From: Microbacterium sp. 11MF
GTDB lineage: Bacteria; Actinomycetota; Actinomycetes; Actinomycetales; Microbacteriaceae
Assembly (NCBI RefSeq): GCF_000383475.1
Contig: NZ_KB911459.1
Coordinates: 1,192,467 to 1,256,466 of the forward strand
Direction of reading: 5' to 3'
Length of the DNA stretch: 64,000 nucleotides
The notes beneath the pieces were generated by a model that searched no databases, was not told the DNA's origin, and saw only the letters and a program-made list of their open reading frames with translations. This document shows, one piece after another, positions 34,962 through 43,652 of the stretch (position 1 is its first letter; each line of letters starts with the position of its first letter). A program made the position numbers and the translations under genes.

Positions 34962-36128
34962 TCAGGCGAGGCCGAGCGATCGGGCGATGAGGAGCAGCTG
35001 CACCTCGGTCGTCCCCTCCCCCACCTCCAGGATCTTCGAGTCACGGAAGTGCCGCGCGACGGGGTACTCGTTGATGAACCCGTTGCCGCCGAAGATCTGC
35101 GTCGCGTCGCGAGCGTTGTCCATCGCCGCATCGCTCGAGGTGAGCTTCGCGATGGCCGCCTCGGTCTTGAACGGGCGCCCCGCGTCGCGCAGGCGTGCCG
35201 CGTGCAGCCAGGCGAGACGCGACACGTGGACGCGCTGCTGCATGCGCGCGAGCATGAACTGGATGCTCTGGCGCGTTCCCAGCGTCTCGCCGAACACGAC
35301 ACGGCTCTTCGCGTAGTCGACGGCCGCCTCGAGGCATCCCTCCGCCGCCCCCGTGGCGAGCGCCGCGATCGCGATGCGGCCCTCGTCGAGGATGTGGAGG
35401 AAGTTCGCGAACCCGCGCCCGCGCTGGCCGAGCAGATTCTCCTCCGGCACCCGCGCGCCCGTGAAGACGAGCGGATGCGTGTCGCTCGCGTGCCAGCCGA
35501 CCTTGTCGTACGCGGGCCCGACGGTGAACCCCGGCGTGCCGTGCGGGACGATGATCGTCGAGATCTCGCGCGTCTCCGCGCCCGGCTCGCTCGTGACCGC
35601 GGTGACCGTCACGAAGCGGGTGATGGAGGTGCCCGAGTTGGTGATGAACTGCTTCGCGCCATCGATCACCCAGTCGCCCGCGTCGAGGCGTGCGGTCGTG
35701 CGGGTCGCCCCGGCATCCGATCCCGCCTCCGGTTCCGTCAGCCCGAAGCCGGCGAGCGCACGTCCGGCCAGCAGGTCGGGCAGGTATTCCTCGCGCTGCA
35801 CGTCGGTTCCGAAGCGGAAGATCGGCATGGCGCCCAGGCTCACCCCCGCTTCAAGCGTGATGGCGATCGACTGATCCACACGCGCGAGCGCCTCGATCGC
35901 GAGCCCGAGCGTGACGTAGTCGCCGCCCTGGCCGCCGACCTCGTCGGGGAACGGCAGTCCGAACAGCCCCATGTCGCCCATCTGCGCGACGACGTCCATC
36001 GGCAGGGTCTTGGTGCGGTCGGCCTCGTACGAGACCGGCGCGACCACCTCGTCGGCGAACGAGCGGACGAGCCCGGCCAGCTCGACCTGCTCCTCCGTGA
36101 GGTCGTATCCCGTCATCGGCAGACTCAT
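34962..36128 (-). CDS. acyl-CoA dehydrogenase (branched/short-chain type)
   Basis: A 388-residue flavoprotein that oxidises acyl-CoA to 2-enoyl-CoA. FAD/substrate motifs are ALAGFGLTEPEAGSDAG (about residues 125-141) and DWVIDGAKQFITNSG; the C-terminal ARDATQIFGGNGFINEYPVARHFRDSKI is the typical FAD-binding region, and the catalytic Glu is expected in EVGEGTTEVQ. It is the last gene of the branched-chain 2-oxoacid dehydrogenase operon (four-base overlap with the E2 gene), so it probably oxidises isovaleryl-, isobutyryl- or 2-methylbutyryl-CoA made by that complex. Confidence 0.92.
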   Translation of the reverse strand: MSLPMTGYDLTEEQVELAGLVRSFADEVVAPVSYEADRTKTLPMDVVAQMGDMGLFGLPFPDEVGGQGGDYVTLGLAIEALARVDQSIAITLEAGVSLGAMPIFRFGTDVQREEYLPDLLAGRALAGFGLTEPEAGSDAGATRTTARLDAGDWVIDGAKQFITNSGTSITRFVTVTAVTSEPGAETREISTIIVPHGTPGFTVGPAYDKVGWHASDTHPLVFTGARVPEENLLGQRGRGFANFLHILDEGRIAIAALATGAAEGCLEAAVDYAKSRVVFGETLGTRQSIQFMLARMQQRVHVSRLAWLHAARLRDAGRPFKTEAAIAKLTSSDAAMDNARDATQIFGGNGFINEYPVARHFRDSKILEVGEGTTEVQLLLIARSLGLA

Positions 36129-37447
36129 GCGAACACCATCGCCCTTCCCGGCTCACGCAACACGTCGGCCACGTCGGTGAGGAACCGGGCCGCTTCGGCC
36201 CCGTCCACCAGCCGGTGGTCGAACGACAGACTCAGTGTCATGACATCGCGCAGCGCGACGCCTCCCTCGTGCTCCCACGGCCGGCGCTGCACAGCACCGA
36301 GGCCGAGGATGCCGGCCTCCCCCGGCACGAGGATGGGGGTCCCGGCATCCACACCGAACACCCCGTAATTCGTGATCGAGAAGGTCCCGCCGGCGAGATC
36401 GGCCGGCGTCGTCTTGCCCGCCCGCGCCGTGTCGGCGAGGGCGCGGATCGACTGGGCGAGGTCCACGAGCGACAGGGCACCGGCGTCCTTCACCGACGGC
36501 ACGACGAGCCCGCGGTCCGTCGCCGCAGCGATGCCGAGGTTCACCCGCCCGAAGCGGACGATCTCACCCGCCGCGTCGTCCCAGGTCGCGTTGAGCTCGG
36601 GGGTCCGGCGAAGGGCCAGGCATACGGCCTTCGCGGCGACGGCCATGATCCCGATGCGGGCGTCGGCGTAGCGCCGGTCGGCGCGCAGTCCCGCCACGAA
36701 ATCGACGGATGCCGTCACGTCGACCGTCAGGAACGTCGCCGCGTGCGGGGCCGTGAACGCGGAGCGCACCATCGCGTCGGCGGTGTGCTTGCGGACGCCG
36801 CGGATCGGGATCCGCTCATCCACGGGCGAGGTCGCCATCGGCGCGACAGGGGCGGCGGGTGCCGGGGCCACCGCCGCAGACTCCGCGGGGTTCCGTGCCG
36901 CATAGGACTCCACGTCCTCGCGCGTGATGATGCCGTCGACTCCCTGCGCCGCCACGAGATCGAGATCGACCCCGAGGTCACGGGCGAGTTTGCGCACCGG
37001 CGGGGTGGACCGGGGACGCTCGCGCGGCTCGCGCTCGGCAGGGGCGGTCTCGATCGCGTCGTGCGGGGCCGCTTCGCGGACGGCCAGGTCGACGGCCTCT
37101 CCGCCGGCCCCTGCCCGCGCCCGCCGCTGCGGACGCGCGTCGCTACGCGGCGCGGCCCCGTAGCCGACGAGGTTCGGCTCGCGCTTCGGCTCAGGTGCAT
37201 CGACTGCCCCGGCGATGTCGAACGCGATCAGCACCTCGCCGACCGGGACGACATCCCCCTCGGCGTGGTGGATGGCGGAGACCGTGCCGGCGAACGGCGA
37301 CGGCAACTCGACGACCGCCTTGGCGGTCTCGACCTCGGCGATCGTCTGATTGAGAGCGACCTCGTCGCCGGGGGCGACGTGCCACTGCACGATCTCTGCT
37401 TCGCGCAGTCCCTCGCCGAGGTCGGGAAGACGGAACTCGGTGATCAC
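36125..37447 (-). CDS. bkdC: branched-chain 2-oxoacid dehydrogenase E2 (dihydrolipoyl acyltransferase)
   Basis: A 440-residue E2 core. Residues 1-78 are the lipoyl domain with the modified lysine Lys43 in VETAKAVVELP. A flexible Ala/Pro/Arg linker leads to the peripheral subunit-binding domain (TPPVRKLARDLGVDL...ITREDVESYA, about 148-185). The catalytic domain from about 205 has the active-site motif SFDHRLVDGAEAARFL near residue 412, with His and Asp as in chloramphenicol acetyltransferase. It passes acyl groups from E1 to CoA. Overlaps E1 beta and the dehydrogenase by four bases each. Confidence 0.94.
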   Translation of the reverse strand: MITEFRLPDLGEGLREAEIVQWHVAPGDEVALNQTIAEVETAKAVVELPSPFAGTVSAIHHAEGDVVPVGEVLIAFDIAGAVDAPEPKREPNLVGYGAAPRSDARPQRRARAGAGGEAVDLAVREAAPHDAIETAPAEREPRERPRSTPPVRKLARDLGVDLDLVAAQGVDGIITREDVESYAARNPAESAAVAPAPAAPVAPMATSPVDERIPIRGVRKHTADAMVRSAFTAPHAATFLTVDVTASVDFVAGLRADRRYADARIGIMAVAAKAVCLALRRTPELNATWDDAAGEIVRFGRVNLGIAAATDRGLVVPSVKDAGALSLVDLAQSIRALADTARAGKTTPADLAGGTFSITNYGVFGVDAGTPILVPGEAGILGLGAVQRRPWEHEGGVALRDVMTLSLSFDHRLVDGAEAARFLTDVADVLREPGRAMVFA

Positions 37448-38454
37448 GCGGTCACCTCCGGAACGCCCGAGGGGCGGCCCAGCACCCGGTCGACGGCATC
37501 CAGGATGCGGTCGAGGTCGGGCAGGTGATGCTGCTCGAGCTTCGCCGGCGGATAGGGGATGTCATGGCCCGTCACCCGCAGCGGCGGCGCTTCGAGGTAG
37601 TGGAAGCACTTCTCGGTGATGCTCGCGATCACCTCCGCGCCGACGCCCGCCTCACGGGCCGCCTCGTGCGTGACCACGACCCGCCCGGTCCGGCGGACGG
37701 ATGCCGCGACCGTGCCGTAGTCCACGGGCGACAGCGAACGGAGGTCGATGACCTCGAGGGAGATCCCCTCGTCCTCGGCGGCGAGCGCGGCATCCAGCGC
37801 CGTCGTCACCTGGGCGCCATAGGTCACGACGGTGACGTCCGTGCCTTCGCGGACCACCCGCGCGAGGCCCATCGGGGCGGCGTCGGCGATGTCGGCGTCG
37901 AGGTCGACCTCGCCCTTGGCGTGGTATAGCCGCTTCGGTTCGAAGAACACGACGGGGTCGTCGCTCGCGATCGCCTGACGGAGCATCGTGTACGCGTCCT
38001 GCGGGTTCGACACCGCGACGACGCGGAGGCCGGCCGTGTGAACGAAGTACGCCTCGGGCGACTCGGAGTGATGCTCGGCCGCGCCGACACCGCCCGCCCA
38101 CGGGATGCGGATCGTGATCGGCATCTTCACGCGGCCCTGCGTCCGGTAGTGGAGCTTCGCGACCTGACTGACGATCTGGTCGAAGGCGGGGTAGACGAAG
38201 CCGTCGAACTGGATCTCCACGATCGGGCGGAACCCGCGGAATGCGAGCCCGACGGCGGTCCCGACGATCCCCGACTCGGCGAGCGGGGTGTCGACGACCC
38301 GGCGCGGACCGAATTCGGACTGCAGACCGTCCGTGATGCGGAACACACCTCCGAGGCGGCCGATGTCCTCCCCCATGACGAGGGTCTTGTCGTCGTCGGC
38401 GAGCGCGCGGCGCATGGCGGCGGTGAGGGCTTTGCCCATCGTCATCTCGGTCAT
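37444..38454 (-). CDS. bkdB: branched-chain 2-oxoacid dehydrogenase E1 beta subunit
   Basis: A 336-residue transketolase-like beta subunit. Markers include MGEDIGRLGGVFRITDGLQ (about 27-45), DTPLAESGIVGTAVGLAFRG, EIQFDGFVYPAFDQIVSQ and the C-terminal VVVTHEAAREAGVGAE. Together with E1 alpha it binds thiamine diphosphate and decarboxylates the 2-oxoacids of valine, leucine and isoleucine. The ATG at 38454 overlaps the E1 alpha stop by four bases. Confidence 0.94.
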   Translation of the reverse strand: MTEMTMGKALTAAMRRALADDDKTLVMGEDIGRLGGVFRITDGLQSEFGPRRVVDTPLAESGIVGTAVGLAFRGFRPIVEIQFDGFVYPAFDQIVSQVAKLHYRTQGRVKMPITIRIPWAGGVGAAEHHSESPEAYFVHTAGLRVVAVSNPQDAYTMLRQAIASDDPVVFFEPKRLYHAKGEVDLDADIADAAPMGLARVVREGTDVTVVTYGAQVTTALDAALAAEDEGISLEVIDLRSLSPVDYGTVAASVRRTGRVVVTHEAAREAGVGAEVIASITEKCFHYLEAPPLRVTGHDIPYPPAKLEQHHLPDLDRILDAVDRVLGRPSGVPEVTA

Positions 38455-39575
38455 CGTGCGGCTCCGCCCGAGAAGCCGTCGAGGTATACGGCGAAGCGGG
38501 CGCGCTGCTCGTCGAGCCCGCTGTGCGGTTCGGCGTACACCTGGTCGAACACCCGCAGGGGCTCGGGAGCCCCGGCACCCACGACGGCGCTGCGCATCGC
38601 CGCGGTGAAACGGTCGGCATCCGCGGTCAACGTCTGGGCGAAGGCGTCGTCGAACGCACCGAGCGAGCGCAGGTACGACTCGACGCGGGCCAGCGGATCG
38701 CGGGCCTTCCAGTGCGCTACCTCGTCGGCGTCGCGGTAGCGGGTCGGATCGTCCGAGGTCGTGTGGGGGCCGACGCGGTAGGTGACGGCCTCGAGGTAGG
38801 CGGGACCGCGGCCGCTGCGGGCGTGGTCGGCGGCCCAGCGCATCGCGGCGATGCAGGCGAGGACGTCGTTGCCGTCGACACGCAGGCTCGGGATGCCGAA
38901 GCCCGGCGCGCGGTGGGAGATCGGCGTCCGCGACTGCAACTGCACGGGCTCGGAGATCGCCCACTGGTTGTTGGAGCAGACGAAGACGACGGGGACGCCG
39001 TACGAGGCCGCGAAGATCATCGCCTCGTTGACATCGCCCTGACTCGTCGCCCCGTCCCCGAAGTAGGCCACCGCGACCTGGTCGCCGCCGTCGCGCTGGA
39101 TGCCCATGGCGTAGCCGACGGCGTGCAGGCTCTGCGCCCCGATGATGATCTGCGGGTTCGCGACGTGCACGTCGAACGGGTTCCAGCTCGCGTGCTGCGC
39201 ACCGTGCCAGACCATCACGAAGTCCTTCGGCTGCACGCCGCGGACGACCTCGATGCCGATCTCGCGGTAGCTCGGGAAGAGGAAGTCGTCGTCGTGGCAC
39301 GCCCACGCGGTACCGACCTGGACGGCCTCCTGACCCTGCGCCGGCGCCCACAGGCCCAGATGCCCTTGCCTCTGAAGGGCGACGCCCTCGGCGTCGAGCC
39401 GGCGTGAGAGGAACATGTCGCGGTACACCTGGCGGAGCATGGGGGCATCGACGTCGGCGGCCCACGGGTCCAGCCGCTCGTCGCGCACGCGGCACCCCTC
39501 GTGGTCGAGCAGGCGGGCCACATCCTCGGTATCGCTCGCCAGTGCGGCGGCGGGGGTCAGAGTGTCGGTCATCAT
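38451..39575 (-). CDS. bkdA: branched-chain 2-oxoacid dehydrogenase E1 alpha subunit
   Basis: A 374-residue E1 alpha subunit, first gene of the operon. The thiamine diphosphate motif is FGDGATSQGDVNEAMIFAASY with VVFVCSNNQW (GDG...NN, about residues 185-220). Family segments MFLSRRLDAEGVALQRQGHLGLWAPAQGQEA and YLEAVTYRVGPHTTSDDPTRYR are present; a pyruvate dehydrogenase would differ in these. Start ATG 39575 (ATGATG) with GAGAGG upstream; the second ATG is one codon in. Promoter TAGTGT at 39660-39655, with an Lrp-type palindrome just upstream. Confidence 0.93.
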   Translation of the reverse strand: MMTDTLTPAAALASDTEDVARLLDHEGCRVRDERLDPWAADVDAPMLRQVYRDMFLSRRLDAEGVALQRQGHLGLWAPAQGQEAVQVGTAWACHDDDFLFPSYREIGIEVVRGVQPKDFVMVWHGAQHASWNPFDVHVANPQIIIGAQSLHAVGYAMGIQRDGGDQVAVAYFGDGATSQGDVNEAMIFAASYGVPVVFVCSNNQWAISEPVQLQSRTPISHRAPGFGIPSLRVDGNDVLACIAAMRWAADHARSGRGPAYLEAVTYRVGPHTTSDDPTRYRDADEVAHWKARDPLARVESYLRSLGAFDDAFAQTLTADADRFTAAMRSAVVGAGAPEPLRVFDQVYAEPHSGLDEQRARFAVYLDGFSGGAAR

Positions 39576-39654
39576 CGTCCCTCTCTGATCGCGGACGCGC
39601 GTCTTGTGGACGGGCGACCGGCGCAGAACACCGGCTTCGTCGCCGGATGATGCG

Positions 39655-39704
39655 ACACTAAGCCGACATCGCACCTCGCTCAAGCATCGAGCGGAACATT
39701 GAGC
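39655..39704. promoter_or_regulatory. bkd promoter with Lrp-type operator
   Basis: TAGTGT (39660-39655, minus strand) is the -10 for the bkd operon. Upstream lies the inverted repeat GCTCAA-N15-TTGAGC (39678-39704); its half-site centres are 21 bases apart, two helix turns, as expected for a dimer or tetramer of an Lrp/AsnC regulator. The lrp-type gene is divergent at 39750, so it is the natural candidate. Confidence 0.6.
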
Positions 39705-39749
39705 AGGATGCGTAAGCAGCCGACGTGGCCCCTGCTATGGTGTGGCACT

Positions 39750-40223
39750 ATGAGCGCCCTCGACCACGTGGATCTCGAGCTGTTGAACGCCCTCGCCGAA
39801 GATCACCGGGCCACTGTGGTCGCGCTCGCGGAGCGCTTGGGGCTCTCGCGGAACACCGTTCAGGCGCGCATGGCGAAGCTCGAACGCTCCGGTGTCTTCC
39901 TCTCCTACGAACGGGCCATGTCCCCCGCCGCGCTCGGATACGCGATCGACGCGATCCTTCACGTGCAGGTGCGTCAGGCGGATCTGCCGCGCATCACGGC
40001 GGAGTTGCAGGAGATTCCCGAGGTCGTGCAGTGCCACGGCATGAGCGGACCGGTCGACCTCCTGGTCCGCGTCGCAGCGCGTGACACGCAGCACCTCTTC
40101 GACATCGACGCTCGCATCCTCGCGATCGACGGCGTCGAACGCACCGAGACGTCGCTCGCGATGGGCGAGGTCATCGGATACCGGGTGCGACCTCTCCTGG
40201 CAGCGGCTCGGCGGGGGAACTGA
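39750..40223 (+). CDS. Lrp/AsnC family transcriptional regulator
   Basis: A 157-residue regulator. The N-terminal winged helix (LDHVDLELLNALAEDHRATVVALAERLGLSRNTVQARMAKLERSG, about 4-48) is followed by the RAM ligand-binding domain (about 65-150). Its position, divergent from the branched-chain dehydrogenase operon, matches BkdR-type activators, which sense branched-chain amino acids. TATGGT lies eight bases before the ATG and no ribosome-binding site is seen. Its last 53 bases overlap the convergent transporter gene. Confidence 0.9.
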   Translation: MSALDHVDLELLNALAEDHRATVVALAERLGLSRNTVQARMAKLERSGVFLSYERAMSPAALGYAIDAILHVQVRQADLPRITAELQEIPEVVQCHGMSGPVDLLVRVAARDTQHLFDIDARILAIDGVERTETSLAMGEVIGYRVRPLLAAARRGN

Positions 40224-41172
40224 CATCCGCGGGCGCGCGCTCCTCGAGGCGGACGAGGATCACGCCCGCGAGGATGAGCGCACCGCCCGCGAACTGCACG
40301 CCTGCCGGCGCCTCCCCCAGCAGCAGCCAAGCGAAGCTCAGCGCGAACAGCACCTCCGAGAGCCCGACGAACGACGCCAACCGCGACCCGATACGGGGAA
40401 CGGCCATGATGCCGAGCGCGTACCCGGTCGCGGTGCACAGTCCCACGAGCACGAGCGGGACGAGCGGCGAGACGGTCGCCCCCAGCACGTCCACGGCAGC
40501 GGCCGACGCCGAGAGGGGCAGGATGCCGACGGCCGCGAGCAGCAGGATCGTCACCGTGCCGATGAGCAGCCCGCCCGCGGCGAGCGACAGCGGCGGCAGA
40601 TCGTCGCCGGTCCGCTCGCTCATCACGAAGTAGACGCAGGCGCACACCGCTGCGAGGAGCGCGAACACGGTGCCCAGCAGGTCGAAACGCGCGCCGGCGA
40701 TGTCCACCACGAGGACGAGGCCGGTCATCGCGACGACGGAACCCACGATCACGACGCGCGAGGGAGCACGGCGGGTCCGCGCCCACACGAAGAGGACGAG
40801 CATGACGGGCGCGAGGTACTGGATCAGCAGGGCGATGCCCACCGGCATCCGCTGCAGGGCGGAGAAGTAGAAGATCTGGCAGCCGACCACGGGGATCAGC
40901 CCGAAGGCGACGAGCGAGAGCCAGTGCACGCGGAGGAAGTCGCGCCGTCGGACGAGCGTCCGGATGAGCGCGGGCGAGAGCACGAGGCCGGCCACCCCCA
41001 TCCGGATGGCGAGCACGGCCGCGAGCGACCACCCGCCCTCGAGCAGCGGCTTGGCGATGGGACCGCTGACCGAGAACGTCAGCGCGCTGACGACGGCCAG
41101 GACCAGCCCGCTCGGCGGCACCGTGCCGCGCGCCGGAAGCGCGGAAGACCGGACGGACATCGTGCGAGTCAT
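40171..41172 (-). CDS. EamA/DMT family transporter
   Basis: A 333-residue membrane protein with ten predicted spans in two EamA repeats (first VLAVVSALTFSVSGPIAKPLL, with RMGVAGLVLSPAL; second from about residue 165, ending ALSFAWLLLGEAPAGVQFAGGALILAGVI). Relatives export amino acids or other metabolites; next to branched-chain amino-acid genes an amino-acid exporter is plausible but unproven. Starts possible at ATG 41172 or ATG 41160. The hydrophilic end overlaps the convergent lrp-type gene by 53 bases. Confidence 0.85.
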   Translation of the reverse strand: MTRTMSVRSSALPARGTVPPSGLVLAVVSALTFSVSGPIAKPLLEGGWSLAAVLAIRMGVAGLVLSPALIRTLVRRRDFLRVHWLSLVAFGLIPVVGCQIFYFSALQRMPVGIALLIQYLAPVMLVLFVWARTRRAPSRVVIVGSVVAMTGLVLVVDIAGARFDLLGTVFALLAAVCACVYFVMSERTGDDLPPLSLAAGGLLIGTVTILLLAAVGILPLSASAAAVDVLGATVSPLVPLVLVGLCTATGYALGIMAVPRIGSRLASFVGLSEVLFALSFAWLLLGEAPAGVQFAGGALILAGVILVRLEERAPADVSSPAEPLPGEVAPGIR

Positions 41173-41211
41173 CTGCTGTCCTCAGGGGCGAGATCGATTC
41201 GTCATGACCTA

Positions 41212-41235
41212 AGTGTCATTACACTGGTGACATTA
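41212..41235. promoter_or_regulatory. operator-like repeats between EamA and CGNR genes
   Basis: AGTGT-CATT-ACACT (41212-41225) is a perfect palindrome, and its right half supplies the TACACT -10 (41220-41225) for the CGNR gene. GTGTCATTA (41213) and GTGACATTA (41227) form a near-direct repeat with 14-base spacing. A repressor here could control both divergent genes, perhaps the CGNR protein itself. Confidence 0.55.
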
Positions 41236-41263
41236 GCGATGGCACGCGTCAGGAGTCAACACC

Positions 41264-41821
41264 ATGTTCATCCATGACACGGAAAATGCGTTGCGCGCGG
41301 CGACCGCGCTCGTGAACTCCCTCCCCGAGATCGACGGCGAGGGGGTGGACAGACTCGCGAACCTCGACGACATGACCGAGTTCCTGCAGGAGTATCCGTA
41401 CACGGGAGCGATCCGCCGCGACGATGTCGAGCTGGACCAACTCCGCTCCGCTCGGTCGCAACTGCGTCAGCTCTGGACCGGCGACCGCGTCGCCGCGGTG
41501 CCGATCGTCAATGCCATGCTCCGTGACGGCCGGGCGCTCCCCCAGCTCGTCATCCACGACGGCTACGACTGGCACATCCACGCCACCGACGACGCCGCAC
41601 CGCTCGCCACCCGCATCACCGTCGAGGTGGCCATGGCCTTCGTCGACGTCATCCGTTCCGACGAGTTCGACCGCGTGCGCGTCTGCTCAGCCGACGACTG
41701 CGAGGCCGTCTACATCGATTACTCGAAGAACGGCTCGAAGCGCTACTGCGACACCGGCAACTGCGGCAACCGCATGAACGTCAACGCGTACCGTCGGCGT
41801 AAGGCCGAAGAAAGCGCGTGA
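41264..41821 (+). CDS. CGNR zinc-finger protein (putative transcriptional regulator)
   Basis: A 185-residue protein of the ABATE-CGNR family. Residues 1-135 form the alpha-beta ABATE stress-associated domain; the C-terminal zinc finger carries RVCSADDCEAVYIDYS and YCDTGNCGNRMNVNAYRRRK, the CGNR motif that gives the name, with four cysteines. The basic tail probably contacts DNA. AGGAG precedes the ATG. Its last 41 bases overlap the convergent hydrolase gene. Confidence 0.9.
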   Translation: MFIHDTENALRAATALVNSLPEIDGEGVDRLANLDDMTEFLQEYPYTGAIRRDDVELDQLRSARSQLRQLWTGDRVAAVPIVNAMLRDGRALPQLVIHDGYDWHIHATDDAAPLATRITVEVAMAFVDVIRSDEFDRVRVCSADDCEAVYIDYSKNGSKRYCDTGNCGNRMNVNAYRRRKAEESA

Positions 41822-42677
41822 TGGCGGATGCCGCGGCCCGCGGCGTCTCGTAGTGGATCAGGTGCCCCACCTGGGGGATGACGACGAGGTCGGCATCCCG
41901 GAACATCTGCTGCAGCTCGAACTGGGCCGACAGCGGCGTGATGTCGTCGTTCTCGGCCGCGATGAGGAGCGTCGGGACGTCGATGCGCCCGGCGGCTTCG
42001 CGCACGTCGTGCGACACCGAGGTGACGAACGCCTCGTGCAGGGTGTCGCGGTCGGCGAACCGCGAGAAGTAGGTGTCGTGCTGGTCGTGGATGAAGGCGC
42101 GGAGGCCACGGTCCCGCGTCTTGGCCATCGCGACGCTCGTCACCCGCACGATGACACGGTTGCGCAGCAGCGCGTCGCCGAGCGGCCGGGGCAGCCGCGC
42201 GCCGGCCCAGTAGTAGAAGATCGCGAGGCGCGTGAGGATGCCGCGGGGCCCCTCGAGCGCGGGCGCCCCGATGGGGTTCACGAGGATCAGTCGCGGCGTC
42301 GCGAGCCCGCGTGCAACGGCCGCCGACGAGACGATCGAGCCGAAGGAGTGCCCGAGGACGACCGCCCCGGGTGCGACCTCGTCGGCGAAGGCGGTCAGCC
42401 ACGACGCGTAGGCGTCGAGATCATGCCGGCCCGCGAACGCCGGGGTCTCACCGAAGCCGGGGAGGTCCGGCGAGATCACGCGGATGCCGTCGAGCTGCGC
42501 CACGATCGGTTCGAGACCGTGGTGGTCGCCGCGGAAGCCGTGGACCGCGAGGATCGTGGTCTCGGCATCCGCCGGTCCGTAGACCCAGTACGCCGTCGGA
42601 GTACCCGCGACGGTCACCTCGTGTCGCTCGACGGGGACGGCCGCGAGGCGCTCGGCGTACGGATTCACGGCAGTCAC
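41781..42677 (-). CDS. alpha/beta hydrolase
   Basis: A 298-residue alpha/beta hydrolase. Oxyanion region AVHGFRGDHHG, nucleophile elbow VLGHSFGSIVSSA (Ser about residue 112), acid in IAAENDDITPLS and catalytic His in PQVGHLIHYE. A helical cap lies between about 135 and 225. Substrate unknown. GTG start with TAGACT exactly six bases upstream (42689-42684) and no Shine-Dalgarno motif, hence probably leaderless. Convergent overlap of 41 bases with the CGNR gene. Confidence 0.88.
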   Translation of the reverse strand: MTAVNPYAERLAAVPVERHEVTVAGTPTAYWVYGPADAETTILAVHGFRGDHHGLEPIVAQLDGIRVISPDLPGFGETPAFAGRHDLDAYASWLTAFADEVAPGAVVLGHSFGSIVSSAAVARGLATPRLILVNPIGAPALEGPRGILTRLAIFYYWAGARLPRPLGDALLRNRVIVRVTSVAMAKTRDRGLRAFIHDQHDTYFSRFADRDTLHEAFVTSVSHDVREAAGRIDVPTLLIAAENDDITPLSAQFELQQMFRDADLVVIPQVGHLIHYETPRAAASAITRFLRPYADGTR

Positions 42678-42764
42678 CCGTTGAGTCTACGAGGGGGCGA
42701 TCCGCCTCCTGCCCGGCGGCGCGTCGTCCGACCCGATGTCCGCGGTCGACCGTAGCGTCGGAGC

Positions 42765-43592
42765 ATGGGCGCTTGGCACGAACTTCCGCTGTGGGATGAC
42801 GACACGTGGGACGAGGCCGCTCCTGCTGAGGTCGCCTCCGCGATCGCCCGCCCCGAGCCCGCCACGGTCGAGTCCGTCGTGGTCGCCGAGGTCCCCACCG
42901 AATCGGTCTCGCCGGGTCCGTGTGCGGGCCCGCTGGGCGTCTTCGACCTCGAGACGACCGGTATCGACGTCCGCTCCGACCGGATCGTCAGCGCCCACGT
43001 CGGCGTGCTCGACGCTTCCGGCGCCGTGATCGACGCGCGCACCTGGCTCGCAGACCCCGGGGTCGAGATCCCCGCAGGGGCGACGGCGGTCCACGGCATC
43101 ACGACCGAGCGGGCCCGCACCGAGGGCCGCCCTGCCGCGGAGGTCGTCGCCGAGGTGACCGCCACGCTGCGCGACCTGTTCGCCGCCGGCATCCCGGTCG
43201 TCGCCTACAACGCGCCCTTCGACTTCTCGCTGCTCAAATACGAGGGCATCCGTCACGGTGTCGCGCCGATCGAGTCACCGTCGCCGGTCATCGACCCGCT
43301 CGTCGTCGACAAGACCTACGACCGGTACCGCCGCGGCAAGCGCACGCTCGAGGTCGTCGCCGCGCACTACTCCGTCGCCCTCGAAGGGGCGCACGACGCC
43401 GCGGCCGATGCGATCGCCGCGGGCCGCGTCGCGCAGGCGATCGCCGCGCGCTTCGACCTCGATGTCTCGGCTCACGACCTCCACACGCAGCAGGTGGCCT
43501 GGGCGCGTGCGCAGGCCGAGAGCCTCACCGAGTACTTCGTCCGCATCGGCCGACTCGACGCCGACGTGGACGGCAGCTGGCCGATCCGCTGA
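42765..43592 (+). CDS. DEDDh 3'-5' exonuclease (DnaQ-like)
   Basis: A 275-residue exonuclease of the DNA polymerase III epsilon type. Motif Exo I is VFDLETTGID (Asp/Glu metal ligands), Exo II is AYNAPFDFSLL, and Exo III is EGAHDAAADAIA with the catalytic His. An acidic N-terminal 55 residues precede the fold, and no BRCT or helicase domain follows, so a stand-alone nuclease in repair or RNA turnover is likely. TAGCGT is exactly six bases before the ATG: leaderless. Confidence 0.9.
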   Translation: MGAWHELPLWDDDTWDEAAPAEVASAIARPEPATVESVVVAEVPTESVSPGPCAGPLGVFDLETTGIDVRSDRIVSAHVGVLDASGAVIDARTWLADPGVEIPAGATAVHGITTERARTEGRPAAEVVAEVTATLRDLFAAGIPVVAYNAPFDFSLLKYEGIRHGVAPIESPSPVIDPLVVDKTYDRYRRGKRTLEVVAAHYSVALEGAHDAAADAIAAGRVAQAIAARFDLDVSAHDLHTQQVAWARAQAESLTEYFVRIGRLDADVDGSWPIR

Positions 43593-43613
43593 CCGGGCCG
43601 CATCCGGAAACGA

Positions 43614-43641
43614 CGAAGGCCCCGCCGGAGCGGGGCCTTCG
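43614..43641. terminator. bidirectional terminator
   Basis: CGAAGGCCCCG (43614-43624) pairs perfectly with CGGGGCCTTCG (43631-43641) around a six-base loop, between the convergent exonuclease and L31 genes. Confidence 0.9.
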
Positions 43642-43652
43642 AGGACGGCTGC

